Shown: positions 19,326 through 33,280 of the stretch, one piece after another
Layout: each line of letters begins with the position of its first letter
Numbering within the stretch: position 1 is the first letter of the stretch
Source: Kushneria phyllosphaerae
Lineage (GTDB): Bacteria; Pseudomonadota; Gammaproteobacteria; Pseudomonadales; Halomonadaceae
Assembly: GCF_900312995.1 (NCBI RefSeq)
Contig: NZ_ONZI01000003.1
Location: forward strand, 248,001-312,000
DNA length: 64,000 nt
Reading direction: 5' to 3'
Notes under the pieces: generated by a model
Told to the model about the DNA's origin: nothing
Seen by the model: only the letters and a program-made list of their open reading frames with translations
Databases searched by the model: none
Made by a program: the position numbers and the translations under genes

Positions 19326-20693
19326 GTGCTGACCCTCATAGGCCTTGCCATCATTATCACCATCGTGACCCTTTTGCTGTTTGAGAAGGTCATCCCGGTT
19401 ATCGCGCTCAGCGCCATTCCCTTCGTTGGCGCGCTGCTGGCCGGTTTTGGCATCAGTGAGATCTCGGAGTTTTTTCAGCAGGGCGTGAACAAGGTGGCCG
19501 GCGTGGCCTTCATGTTCATGTTCGCCATCCTCTTTTTCTCCGTCATGAAAGAGCGGGGGCTTTTTGATCCCCTGATTACCGCGATGGTAAAGCTCACGCG
19601 CGGTAATGTGGTGGCCGTGGCCGTCATGACAGCGCTCGTATCTGCCTGCGTGCATCTGGACGGGGCCGGTGCGGCGACCTTCCTGATTGTGTTGCCGGCG
19701 CTAATCCCGCTCTATCGTCGACTGGGCATGAACCCCTATCTGATGCTGACGCTGATGGCGACCAGCATGGGTCTTTTGAACATGGTGCCCTGGGGTGGCC
19801 CGATCGGACGGGCCGCCGCCGTCACCAACATTTCTCCCGACGAGCTCTGGCACGGCCTGATTCCGGTGCAGCTGATCGGTGTAGGGCTGGCTGTGGTCGG
19901 GGCACTGTTGCTGGGGCTGCGTGAAAAGCGCCAGATCCATGCCGCCGGCGGTGTGGAGGCGGCCATCGCGCGTCACTATCCGCCGGGCAGCAGTACGGAC
20001 ATTGCTTCCAGCGGCACGGCGGCCACCGCAGAGACTGCTCACAGCAGCGAAGGGGACAACATCGCCCCGGCGCGCGAAAGCATGCCGCGGTTTTACTGGA
20101 TCAATGCGGCGCTAACGCTGGTCACGGTGGTGTCGCTGGCGCTGGGACTGATGGCACCGGCCTATATCTTCATGCTGTCACTGTCGGTGGCCTTGCTGCT
20201 CAACTATCCGAGCCTGTCGGCGCAGTCACGCGTGATCACGCAATATGCGCCGCAGGCATTCAATATGGGCGCGATCATTGCCGCGGCCGGTGCCTTTCTG
20301 GGCATTCTCAACGGCACCGGCATGCTGGAGTCGATCGCGCTGGATGTGACGCACGTGCTGCCGGGCCAGGCTGTGGGAGTCCTGCATATCCTTGTGGGCA
20401 TCATGGGGGTGCCACTGGAGCTTCTGACCAGCACCGATGCCTATTACTTCGCACTGCTGCCGGTCATTCAGCAGATTACGGCCAGTGCCGGGGTGGATCC
20501 GATCTCGGTGGCGCATGCCATGTCGATTGGCAGCATCGTGGGCACCTTTATCAGCCCGTTTTCGCCGGCACTCTGGCTGGCGCTGGGGCTGGCCGGCCTC
20601 GAGATGGGGCGCTACATCCGCTATGCCTTTGTCTATCTATGGGGCTTCAGCCTGATCATGATGGTCGTGGGGTATCTCTTCGGCCTGTATTGA
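19326..20693 (+). CDS. CitMHS-type organic acid (citrate:metal) transporter
   Basis: This 455-aa polytopic membrane protein has about twelve hydrophobic segments and belongs to the CitMHS/ion-transporter superfamily, which takes up citrate complexed with divalent metals together with protons. Family-like blocks are FFSVMKERGLFDPL, HLDGAGAATFLIVLPALIPLY, NMVPWGGPIGRAAAV, LEMLTSTDAYYF-type (here LELLTSTDAYYFALLPV) and VGTFISPFSPALWLALGLAG. A charged, Ala/Thr/Ser-rich cytoplasmic loop (about 205-255) separates the halves. I choose the GTG at 19326, preceded by GGAGAGGAAAG; the frame stays open further upstream without membrane-protein character. It stands alone between aroB and gltB with its own terminator. 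Substrate (citrate or a related acid) is inferred from the family. Confidence 0.85.
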   Translation: MLTLIGLAIIITIVTLLLFEKVIPVIALSAIPFVGALLAGFGISEISEFFQQGVNKVAGVAFMFMFAILFFSVMKERGLFDPLITAMVKLTRGNVVAVAVMTALVSACVHLDGAGAATFLIVLPALIPLYRRLGMNPYLMLTLMATSMGLLNMVPWGGPIGRAAAVTNISPDELWHGLIPVQLIGVGLAVVGALLLGLREKRQIHAAGGVEAAIARHYPPGSSTDIASSGTAATAETAHSSEGDNIAPARESMPRFYWINAALTLVTVVSLALGLMAPAYIFMLSLSVALLLNYPSLSAQSRVITQYAPQAFNMGAIIAAAGAFLGILNGTGMLESIALDVTHVLPGQAVGVLHILVGIMGVPLELLTSTDAYYFALLPVIQQITASAGVDPISVAHAMSIGSIVGTFISPFSPALWLALGLAGLEMGRYIRYAFVYLWGFSLIMMVVGYLFGLY

Positions 20694-20734
20694 GTCGGCC
20701 TGACGGGCAGGTTTAATGGCGTCGATGCAGCCCG

Positions 20735-20762
20735 GGCCCGGAAATTGCCTTCCGGGCCTTTT
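20735..20762 (+). terminator. Rho-independent terminator after the CitMHS gene
   Basis: GGCCCGGAA (20735-20743) pairs perfectly with TTCCGGGCC (20750-20758) around ATTGCC, followed by TTTT. Confidence 0.87.
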
Positions 20763-21156
20763 GCCATTCATCCGAGAGATTTCTGATGCAAGGACGAAAA
20801 CCAAAAAAGGCATGGGTTATGCATAAATGGCATGGGGTGGCGCGCACTTTTATAGGGCGTTGAAAGAATTGAGGCGCTATTGGGGTGCAGAGCTAACGTC
20901 TTGAGAAGACAGGTTTTTTTGACAGGAGTGGTGCGTAACCCTTCGAAATTGAGTCATTTTTTTGAACTGCCAAAGGCGGCAAGGGGGTTTGCCTGCAAGG
21001 CCGTCTATCGTATGCTCGAAGCAGCTCTTTTCCCACCTCGGGCGCTCAAGAGGCGCTGTCTGAAATAAAAATAACCGGGCAGAGTATCCTTCTTTTAGAC
21101 CCATTACAACCGTGTCAATTTCTTGATGCTTCGCTTTTTAGCGTTTACGGAGAGGC
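20763..21156 (+). promoter_or_regulatory. Long gltB upstream region with promoter-like and hairpin elements
   Basis: About 390 bp without a convincing gene separate the preceding terminator from gltB. Visible elements are: a repeated GGCATGGG (about 20809 and 20829); a small hairpin GTCTT-GAG-AAGAC followed by seven T near 20899-20920, which resembles a terminator; TTGACA at 20919-20924; and the promoter-like pair TTGCCT (20989-20994) and TATGCT (21011-21016) spaced 16 bases. The gltB ATG follows GGAGAGGC. I cannot match it to a known riboswitch, so any attenuation is speculation. Confidence 0.4.
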
Positions 21157-25617
<4,461 letters not shown>

Positions 25618-25624
25618 GGAGTGA

Positions 25625-27067
<1,443 letters not shown>

Positions 27068-27088
27068 TCACGACCGGGCAGTTTCCGA

Positions 27089-27121
27089 GGGCGTCGGCAG
27101 TCATGCCGACGCCCTTTTTTT
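27089..27121 (+). terminator. Rho-independent terminator after gltBD
   Basis: GGGCGTCGGCA (27089-27099) and TGCCGACGCCC (27104-27114) form a perfect 11-bp stem with a GTCA loop, followed by seven T. Confidence 0.93.
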
Positions 27122-27229
27122 GGCTTGAATCCGGACGCGTTTGTGCCCATGTCGGTGGTATGTGCGCCCTTGAGTCTATACAGTGGCGCCCTCGCGATAC
27201 ATTGCAACGAACGAACAAGGGTAGAGAAC

Positions 27230-27484
27230 ATGATCAGGCTGGAACGCAATATTCTGGATCAGGCCAATAACCATATGCGTGAACTGGAAGATCATGTCAT
27301 GGGCAACAATGACGGTGACCAGGCAAAGGCACTGGACACCTGCAGCCAGCTCACGGCACTGCTGGCACTGGCCGACATCCGTGACAGCGGCATGTCCGAC
27401 GAGTGTGCCGGCATGCTGGAAGAGATCGAGCGCCGCTCAAAGTTGGTGATCTCAAAGCTTAACGACAGTCGTCTGAGCATCTAA
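27230..27484 (+). CDS. Small uncharacterised helical protein (84 aa)
   Basis: I do not recognise this protein. It is 84 aa, acidic, with no signal peptide or membrane segment, and reads as two or three helices: MIRLERNILDQANNHMRELEDHVMG, then ALDTCSQLTALLALADI, then AGMLEEIERRSKLVISKLN. The frame is open upstream to 27125, but ATG 27230 is preceded by AAGGGTAGAG and the upstream part looks non-coding. It stands as a single gene between two strong terminators, so it is a separate transcription unit. That arrangement and the helical pattern with two cysteines support a real gene. Function is unknown. Confidence 0.7.
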   Translation: MIRLERNILDQANNHMRELEDHVMGNNDGDQAKALDTCSQLTALLALADIRDSGMSDECAGMLEEIERRSKLVISKLNDSRLSI

Positions 27485-27505
27485 ACGCCTCGCCAGACCG
27501 TGAAG

Positions 27506-27536
27506 CGGGCGCCCTTGATCAGGGCGCCCGTTTTTT
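27506..27536 (+). terminator. Rho-independent terminator after the 84-aa gene
   Basis: CGGGCGCCCT (27506-27515) and AGGGCGCCCG (27521-27530) form a perfect 10-bp stem with a TGATC loop and six T. Confidence 0.93.
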
Positions 27537-27641
27537 ATGGATAGCCATAATGTATTCTCAATCGGCGTCGTTGAGTCAAATAAAAGAGCAGAGGCATGTA
27601 CAGCGTCTGTTGGGCATATCGAACCGTTTGAGGGGAAAGGC

Positions 27642-28157
27642 ATGACGGTCGTCTTTAAAGCGTGCGGGCCGGAAGATGCATCGACAGTGGCGCAGGTGGG
27701 GCGTGAAACCTATCGCCAGACGTTTGGGCCCATGAATGATGAACAGATCATCATGCAGTATCTTGATCGCGCCTTTGATCTTGATGTGGTGACAAAAGAG
27801 CTTGGCCACCCGCAGTCCAGGTTCTGGCTGCTTGAGGTCGACGGCCATGTCGCCGGCTATCTCAAGATGAATTGGGGGGACGCCCAGACCGAATCTCGGG
27901 AAGAGGACGGTATCGAAATCGAAAGGATTTACCTGCTAAAGACCTTTCAGGGGCGTGGGCTTGGTCGGATGTTGTTTGACCAGGTGATGGCCGTTGCCCG
28001 GTCATCCGGCAGTCATTTTGTCTGGCTGGGGGTATGGGAAAACAACCACCAGGCCATCGGGTTCTATACGTCCATGGGATTTGAAATTATGGGTACCCAC
28101 GACTTCCACATGGGCGAAGTCGTGGATACCGACTACATCATGCGCCTGACGCTTTAG
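27642..28157 (+). CDS. GNAT acetyltransferase, PaiA-like
   Basis: This 171-aa protein is a GCN5-related N-acetyltransferase. The acetyl-CoA loop is visible as FQGRGLGRMLFDQ (the R/Q-x-x-G-x-G/A motif), preceded by IERIYLLKT and followed by LGVWENNHQAIGFYTSMGFEIMG. The combination ERIYLLKTFQGRGLG and VWENNxxAIxFYxxMGF resembles Bacillus PaiA, a spermine/spermidine acetyltransferase, so polyamine or related amine acetylation is possible but unproven. I use the ATG at 27642, which has AGGGGAAAGG just upstream, rather than the longer open frame. It is a single gene convergent with the next oxidoreductase. Confidence 0.83.
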   Translation: MTVVFKACGPEDASTVAQVGRETYRQTFGPMNDEQIIMQYLDRAFDLDVVTKELGHPQSRFWLLEVDGHVAGYLKMNWGDAQTESREEDGIEIERIYLLKTFQGRGLGRMLFDQVMAVARSSGSHFVWLGVWENNHQAIGFYTSMGFEIMGTHDFHMGEVVDTDYIMRLTL

Positions 28158-28159
28158 CC

Positions 28160-28185
28160 CGCGGCAGGCATATGGCTATGCCGCG
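28160..28185. terminator. Short hairpin between convergent genes
   Basis: CGCGGCA (28160-28166) pairs with TGCCGCG (28179-28185); an alternative inner stem is GGCATA/TATGCC. There is no T run, so terminator function is uncertain. Confidence 0.3.
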
Positions 28186-28189
28186 AGGC

Positions 28190-29386
28190 TCAGGCAATCT
28201 CGATACGTCCCTTGAGCGTTTCCTCGCTCTGCTCTGACGTATCGTTTAATACTCTGCGGGCATCATTGAGTTTTTCCGGGTCCATGTTGAGCTGCAGCAC
28301 GCCCTTGACCCTGCCGTCTTCCAGGTAATACACCACGCCTTTCTCCTGCGGGGTTTCCCAGTCCTCGACGGTCTCAAGTGAGCTGTCGAGTGTGCCGACG
28401 GCCTTATAGGCCATGTCGAAAACCGTGGAGTAGAAATATGGCGTGTGGTCGTAGGTCTCACGGCTGCCGGCCATGATGTGGCCCACGGTGATGCCGGACT
28501 GGTTGGCGTGATCGACGTGCTCGATACGACGGCGGCCCAGAATCCGGTCCGGATAGCAGGCGACGTCGCCGGCGGCGAAGATATGCTCATCGGCGGTCTG
28601 CAGCCGCTCGTTGACCATGATACCGCCATCTACCTCAAGGCCGGCCTGTTCGGCGATCTCAATATTGGGCGTGACTCCAAGGCCGAACACCACCGCGTCG
28701 GCTTCCAGCGTGCTGCCGTCATCGAGTGACAGGGTTACGCGCTCTCCCTGTACCTGTCCGGTGTCGACGCTGCGACTGCCCAACAGTTTCACGCCCTGAT
28801 CCAGATAGGTCTGATGAAAGCAGCTGGCCAGCGACGGCGGAAACATCCTGCTGCCCAGCACTTCCTCGGGATAGACCAGCGTGACCTGCGTGTCATTTTG
28901 CACCAGTGCCGCGGCAATCTCGGTGCCGATATAGCTGCCACCCACCACAACGATATGGCGCTGATTGCCTGACAGCTCGCGCAGGCGGTCATAGTCACGC
29001 ACGGTGCGAAAATAGAGCACGCGCTCGCCTGCCGGCAGGTCATCCAGTGTCACAACCGTGCCGCCGGTGGCCAGTAGCAGCCTGTCGTAGCCGTGCACCT
29101 CGCCCGAGGCCGTTGTCACGGTTTTCTCGTCACGATTGATGCTCTGCACGCGCGTGTCGGTATACAGCGTGGTGTGGTCATCCTGCTCCGGCTGCATCCA
29201 GATCTTGTCGTAGGTGAAATCGGGATCGGTCCAGAGCTTTTTGGAAAGCGCGGGGCGGGTGACCGGGCCGTCGGGTTCGGCGCCCAGAATGGCAATACTG
29301 CCCGTTTTGTCGTGCTCGCGAATGCCGTCGACGGCGTTGGCGGCCACCATGCCGGCTCCGATAATCAGATAATCATGGCGTTGCAT
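28190..29386 (-). CDS. FAD-dependent NAD(P)-disulfide-family oxidoreductase (ferredoxin reductase / AIF-like)
   Basis: This 398-aa flavoprotein has an N-terminal FAD site (YLIIGAGMVAANAVDGIRE), RPALSKKLW of the ferredoxin/rubredoxin reductase type, the ATGG block (about 104), an NAD(P)H site IVVVGGSYIGTEIAAAL (about 143) and the second FAD motif IFAAGDVACYPD (about 275). The C-terminal domain (FYSTVFDMAYKAVG and beyond) resembles the dimerisation domain of BphA4/AIF-type reductases. There is no CxxC redox pair, so it is not a thioredoxin- or lipoamide-type reductase. The start MQRHDYLII at 29386 has GGGAG six bases upstream. No ferredoxin or oxygenase gene lies nearby, so its electron partner is unknown. 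Confidence 0.85.
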   Translation of the reverse strand: MQRHDYLIIGAGMVAANAVDGIREHDKTGSIAILGAEPDGPVTRPALSKKLWTDPDFTYDKIWMQPEQDDHTTLYTDTRVQSINRDEKTVTTASGEVHGYDRLLLATGGTVVTLDDLPAGERVLYFRTVRDYDRLRELSGNQRHIVVVGGSYIGTEIAAALVQNDTQVTLVYPEEVLGSRMFPPSLASCFHQTYLDQGVKLLGSRSVDTGQVQGERVTLSLDDGSTLEADAVVFGLGVTPNIEIAEQAGLEVDGGIMVNERLQTADEHIFAAGDVACYPDRILGRRRIEHVDHANQSGITVGHIMAGSRETYDHTPYFYSTVFDMAYKAVGTLDSSLETVEDWETPQEKGVVYYLEDGRVKGVLQLNMDPEKLNDARRVLNDTSEQSEETLKGRIEIA

Positions 29387-29489
29387 ATCGACTCCCTGTC
29401 CTGAAATGCGTTGAGTGCAGTTCCGGCCTCCGGCCGGCAAACCTGATAGCTCAAGCGTAGTTCACGACAGGCAGCGGTGTCGGGGCAAA

Positions 29490-30149
29490 TCAGGAGGGGC
29501 GAGGCATCAGACCATTCATGATGAGTGTCTGGAGATGACTGACGGCCGCTTCCAGAAAGACCGGGTCTTCAAGGGTGTTTCCGGAAATGGCCTCAATCTG
29601 AACGGTAAAATCAGCGTAGTGCTGGGTGGTGGCCCACAGGAGATAGAACAGATGCCATGCATCGGTCGGTGCGATGTCGCCGCGCTCGACCCATTGCTCA
29701 ATGACTTTTGCCTTGTCATCGACCAGCGCGCGCAGACTGCCCTTCAGTATGCCCCCCAGGTGCGGCGCGCCCTGCACCATTTCCAGACAGTAAAGTCGCG
29801 AAGCCTCGGCATGATCACGCGAGAGCTCCAGCTTGAGGCGAATGTAGTGGCGAATGGCGGGCAGGGCATCAGCATCAGATTGTAGCGCCTGAAAGGGGGC
29901 AATCCAGAGATCAAGCATGTCACCAAGCACGGCGGTATAGAGCGCTTCCTTGGTCGGATAGTGATAGATCAGATTGGTTTTGGAGACGCCGGCACGCTCG
30001 GCCACTTGATCGAGGCTGGTTCCATGCAGGCCAAAGCGCGAGAAAAAGTGCAGGGCGGCCTGGCGCATGCCGGCCCGGCGTTGCTCGATGGCTCCGCGAC
30101 GCTTGCTGTTGGCAGGCACTGCCTTCAAACGGGTCTGGTCATCATTCAT
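29490..30149 (-). CDS. rutR: TetR-family pyrimidine regulator RutR
   Basis: RutR senses uracil/thymine and represses pyrimidine breakdown and related genes in E. coli. This 219-aa protein has a TetR helix-turn-helix (about 29-75: FSRFGLHGTSLDQVAERAGVSK). The effector domain matches RutR along its length, for example EALYTAVLGDMLDLW, YIRLKLELSRDHAEASRLYCLEM, ALVDDKAKVIEQWVERG and TTQHYADF. This is clearly closer to RutR than to generic TetR proteins. It diverges from a uracil/xanthine-type permease, the expected target. No rutA-F genes are in the window. Confidence 0.88.
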   Translation of the reverse strand: MNDDQTRLKAVPANSKRRGAIEQRRAGMRQAALHFFSRFGLHGTSLDQVAERAGVSKTNLIYHYPTKEALYTAVLGDMLDLWIAPFQALQSDADALPAIRHYIRLKLELSRDHAEASRLYCLEMVQGAPHLGGILKGSLRALVDDKAKVIEQWVERGDIAPTDAWHLFYLLWATTQHYADFTVQIEAISGNTLEDPVFLEAAVSHLQTLIMNGLMPRPS

Positions 30150-30466
30150 TGATGCGTCATCATCATCGCTTGTAGGAGCTCCAGGATATCAGAGGTTACC
30201 CCCCATGGCTTTCATCCGGGAGGATGCGTCAGTTTTTATACCGTTGTAAAAGGGGATGGGTCACTGTTTTGAAGCATGTGCTTCGCTGTTGTGCCTGCGA
30301 TCAAGCGGTTCTGTCATGGCATGCCGAACGAAAGGCGGCCTGTCGCCCGATCCTTCAGGGAGTGGGGCGCGGGAGCATGACACCATCATGGAGAAGCATC
30401 CAGTCGCCCGGGACGGTAGAATGCGCGCCAAATGGCATCCGATGACAAGGCTGGAGTAGACAAGCA
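30150..30466. promoter_or_regulatory. rutR-permease divergent control region with a GAAGCA/TGCTTC palindrome
   Basis: This 317-bp gap carries GAAGCA-TG-TGCTTC at 30271-30284, a perfect 6-bp-arm palindrome between the two starts and a candidate operator. For rutR, on the minus strand, a TATAAA (about 30242-30237) lies 17 bases from TGACCC. The known E. coli RutR site (TTGACC half-sites) is not seen intact. Confidence 0.4.
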
Positions 30467-31780
30467 ATGGCACAATCCTGGTTTCCACGCTGGCAGCCTG
30501 CCGACGCTGGCAAGGGCGGACTGGTCGCGCCTGATGAGCGCCTGAGTGCCGGCCAGACGCTGCTCATGGGCGTTCAGCATGCGGTGGCCATGTTCGGCTC
30601 GACCGTGTTGGCGCCTTTATTGATGGGCTTTGATGCCAACCTGGCCATTTTGATGTCCGGTATCGGCACGCTGCTGTTCTTTCTGATCGTGGGCGGGCGT
30701 GTGCCAAGCTATCTGGGCTCGAGCTTTGCCTTTATCGGTGTGGTGATTGCGGCGACTGGTTACGCTGGCAGCGGCGGCAATCCCAATATCGCTCTGGCGC
30801 TGGGCGGTATCATCGCCTGCGGTGCGATCTATGCTCTGGTGGGCCTTGTGGTCATGGCACTGGGCACTCGCTGGATCGAAATCCTGTTGCCACCGGTGGT
30901 TACCGGAGCGATCGTCATGACCATCGGGCTCAATCTGGCACCGGTGGCAGTGTCGAGCGTGGCCGACTCCTCCTTTGACAGTGTCATGGCGCTGGTGACC
31001 ATCCTCTGCGTCGGGCTGGCAGCGGTATTCACGCGCGGCATGCTGCAGCGACTGTTGATTCTGGTCGGGCTGGTAGCGGCCTATATCCTCTATGCCGTGG
31101 TCACCAATGGTCTGGGCTGGGGCACGCCGATTGACTTCTCGGTGATCTCACAGGCGGCCTGGTTTGGCCTGCCGACCTTCACGACTCCCGAGTTCAGCGC
31201 CCATGCGATGGTATTGATCGCGCCGGTGGCGGTGATTCTGGTCGCCGAAAATCTTGGCCACATCAAGGCGGTCGGCGCGATGACCCAGCGCAATCTCGAC
31301 CCTTATATCGGCCGCGCCTTTCTGGGGGACGGTCTGGCAACCATGCTCTCCGGGTCGGCCGGGGGTACCGGGGTGACGACCTATGCCGAAAATATCGGCG
31401 TCATGGCAGTGACCCGCGTCTACTCGACGTTGATCTTCGTGGCGGCTGCCGGCTTTGCGATCCTTCTGGGCTTTTCACCTCGTTTTGGGGCGGTGATTCA
31501 CACCATCCCCGGGCCAGTGCTGGCCGGCACCTCGATTGTCGTTTTTGGCCTGATTGCCGTGGCCGGCGCGCGCATCTGGATCGAGAACAACGTGGATCTG
31601 GCGGATAACGCCAACCTGATCGTGGTCGCCGTCACGCTGGTGCTGGGTGCCGGCAATTTCTCGCTGAGCCTTGGACAGTTCACGCTTGATGGCATCGGTA
31701 CCGCTACCTTCGGCGCGGTCATTTTGCATGCCATCCTGCGTCGCGGCACGGCGCGCAGGACGCTGGAAAGCGGTCACTGA
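30467..31780 (+). CDS. rutG: Uracil/pyrimidine permease of the NCS2 family (RutG/UraA-like)
   Basis: This 437-aa integral membrane protein is a nucleobase:cation symporter-2 with about 14 hydrophobic segments. Recognisable blocks are GVQHAVAMFGSTVLAPLLMGFD, SYLGSSFAFIG (the TM3 signature), LPPVVTGAIVMTIGLNLAP, LVAENLGHIKAVGAMT (TM8 with the substrate-binding Glu), and GDGLATMLSGSAGGTGVTTYAENIG (TM10). QHAVAMFGST and AENLGHIKAV are typical of RutG/UraA uracil carriers rather than xanthine carriers. It diverges from rutR, strongly suggesting uracil-responsive control. A GGAG lies about 11 bases before the ATG. Uracil as substrate is inferred. Confidence 0.88.
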   Translation: MAQSWFPRWQPADAGKGGLVAPDERLSAGQTLLMGVQHAVAMFGSTVLAPLLMGFDANLAILMSGIGTLLFFLIVGGRVPSYLGSSFAFIGVVIAATGYAGSGGNPNIALALGGIIACGAIYALVGLVVMALGTRWIEILLPPVVTGAIVMTIGLNLAPVAVSSVADSSFDSVMALVTILCVGLAAVFTRGMLQRLLILVGLVAAYILYAVVTNGLGWGTPIDFSVISQAAWFGLPTFTTPEFSAHAMVLIAPVAVILVAENLGHIKAVGAMTQRNLDPYIGRAFLGDGLATMLSGSAGGTGVTTYAENIGVMAVTRVYSTLIFVAAAGFAILLGFSPRFGAVIHTIPGPVLAGTSIVVFGLIAVAGARIWIENNVDLADNANLIVVAVTLVLGAGNFSLSLGQFTLDGIGTATFGAVILHAILRRGTARRTLESGH

Positions 31781-31791
31781 TCTCCTGCCTG

Positions 31792-31824
31792 TGGCCCTGT
31801 CATGCGTCTGGCATGACAGGGCCA
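31792..31824 (+). terminator. Perfect 14-bp hairpin after the uracil permease
   Basis: TGGCCCTGTCATGC (31792-31805) and GCATGACAGGGCCA (31811-31824) are perfect reverse complements with a 5-base loop. The following sequence (TGTCGTTATC) is only weakly T-rich. Confidence 0.6.
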
Positions 31825-31908
31825 TGTCGTTATCACAACCGATGCTTTCGTTTTCAGGGGCCGTTCACGTTAGGCTTGTGTCATGACTGTCATAAGCGAG
31901 GGCGCTCC

Positions 31909-32625
31909 ATGAACGAACAGCCGGATGAGGAACGACCGCTGGCCATGACGCGCGAGGTGCTCGAGGCCGACCGTCTGCGCGCCCATTACGAGAAATGCCA
32001 TCCGCAGGAGATGCTGGTCTCCAACGACGCCTTTCGTGACTCGATCAACGAAATGCTTTCGAATCGGCCGCCCTGCGCCGAGAAGATCGATGGCGTGTAT
32101 CTCTTTGCCTATGGCTCGCTGGTGTGGAATCCGTGTATCGAGGTCGAGGAGCGCCGGCGTGTGCGCCTTGAGGGCTATCACCGTGACTTTTGTCTGAATC
32201 TGGAGCATGGCCGCGGCACACCCGAATGTCCGGGGCTGATGCTGGCCCTGATCCCCGGCGGGGACAGTGAGGGCATGGCGCTTCGGGTCAGCGAACCGTA
32301 TCTGGCGCACGAGCTTTTACTGGTGTGGCGACGCGAGATGATCACCGGTGCCTATGTGCCGTGCTGGGTGACGCTGGCCACCGATGAGGGCGAGCTGCCG
32401 GGTATTGCCTTTATCGCCAATCCGGACCACCCACGCTATCTGCCAGGGCTTTCGGATGGCGATATCGTTCATCGTCTGGCCCGGGCCACTGGCGTGCTGG
32501 GCAGTTGCCTCGAGTATCTTGATAACACGGTGGCAGGCCTGCGTGATCTGGGCGTCGAGGATACTTATCTGGCCCGAATACAGCGCGCCGTGCATGCCTA
32601 TAATCGCACCGCGCGCAGCCGTTAG
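31909..32625 (+). CDS. chaC: Gamma-glutamylcyclotransferase, ChaC family
   Basis: ChaC-type enzymes split glutathione into 5-oxoproline and Cys-Gly. The 238-aa protein has the family substrate loop YLFAYGSLVWNP (Y-G-S-L, about residues 64-75), the region RRVRLEGYHRDFCL, and the blocks VSEPYLAHELLLVWRREMITGAYVPCWV and IANPDHPRYLP, where the catalytic Glu of the family lies. The frame stays open upstream of ATG 31909, but GAGGGCG before it makes this the better start. The N-terminal 50 residues are more variable. It may serve glutathione turnover. There is no other glutathione gene nearby. Confidence 0.88.
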   Translation: MNEQPDEERPLAMTREVLEADRLRAHYEKCHPQEMLVSNDAFRDSINEMLSNRPPCAEKIDGVYLFAYGSLVWNPCIEVEERRRVRLEGYHRDFCLNLEHGRGTPECPGLMLALIPGGDSEGMALRVSEPYLAHELLLVWRREMITGAYVPCWVTLATDEGELPGIAFIANPDHPRYLPGLSDGDIVHRLARATGVLGSCLEYLDNTVAGLRDLGVEDTYLARIQRAVHAYNRTARSR

Positions 32626-32713
32626 GAGCTTTGCATGTTTGTCGCAGACTGCCTCATTTCCTGCTGTACTGATAGCGACGAGATGCCTGCATCACCATCC
32701 CTTGGATATATGA

Positions 32714-33217
32714 ATGAAAAAGCCGCAGACCCTTTTGTTTCAGGAAGATGGCCGCATTCCCAATAGCCGCTATCCCGTGCTGCTTTATCGCGCCATAACA
32801 GCAGAAGATGGCCTTTCGCTGGTAGCAACGCTTGAGGCCCTTTTTGAGCGAAACGGCTGGCCCGTTCAGTGGCGTGGCGGTGTCCTTGATGACCACCATT
32901 TTCACAGCACCGCCCACGAGGTGCTGGGGGTATATGACGGCGCCGCGACGTTGAGGCTGGGTGGCGAACAGGGCGATGACATCGAGGTCCGCGCCGGCGA
33001 CGTGATGGTATTACCGGCGGGCACCGGACACTGTCGAATCAGTGCCAGCCATGATTTTGCCGTGACGGCCGGCTATCCGCGCGAGCAGGGAGACTGGGAT
33101 ATCTGTCGCAGCGGTGACAATACGCCCGCCGTTCGCAGCCGAATCGATGCGCTATCAAAGCCGGCGCGTGATCCGGTGGCAGGCGAAGCGGTGGGCGTGG
33201 CCAGCGACTGGGTCTGA
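32714..33217 (+). CDS. Cupin-domain protein (YjlB-like)
   Basis: This 167-aa protein contains one cupin fold. Visible are HHFHSTAHEVLGVYDGAATLRLGG (metal-binding His/His/Glu-type motif 1) and VRAGDVMVLPAGTGHCRI (motif 2 with the last His). The arrangement resembles B. subtilis YjlB-type cupins, whose function is not known to me. The ribosome binding site is weak, and an overlapping ATG in another frame lies four bases upstream. It lies between chaC and the OpuC-type importer, 60 bp from the latter, and may be co-transcribed with it, but a functional link is not shown. Confidence 0.78.
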   Translation: MKKPQTLLFQEDGRIPNSRYPVLLYRAITAEDGLSLVATLEALFERNGWPVQWRGGVLDDHHFHSTAHEVLGVYDGAATLRLGGEQGDDIEVRAGDVMVLPAGTGHCRISASHDFAVTAGYPREQGDWDICRSGDNTPAVRSRIDALSKPARDPVAGEAVGVASDWV

Positions 33218-33280
33218 TGCTCATCGATAGCACGCTGCCGGTTCAGGGCAGCGTTGATCCAATTTCAGGAGGACATGCCG

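Noticed and set aside
20763..21156. Glutamine or glycine riboswitch before gltB
   Set aside because: No conserved core of a known riboswitch was recognised; only generic hairpins were seen.
30150..30466. E. coli-type RutR operator (TTGACC half-sites)
   Set aside because: I could not find the paired half-sites; only a partial GTGACC-like match near 30260 is present, which is not enough.
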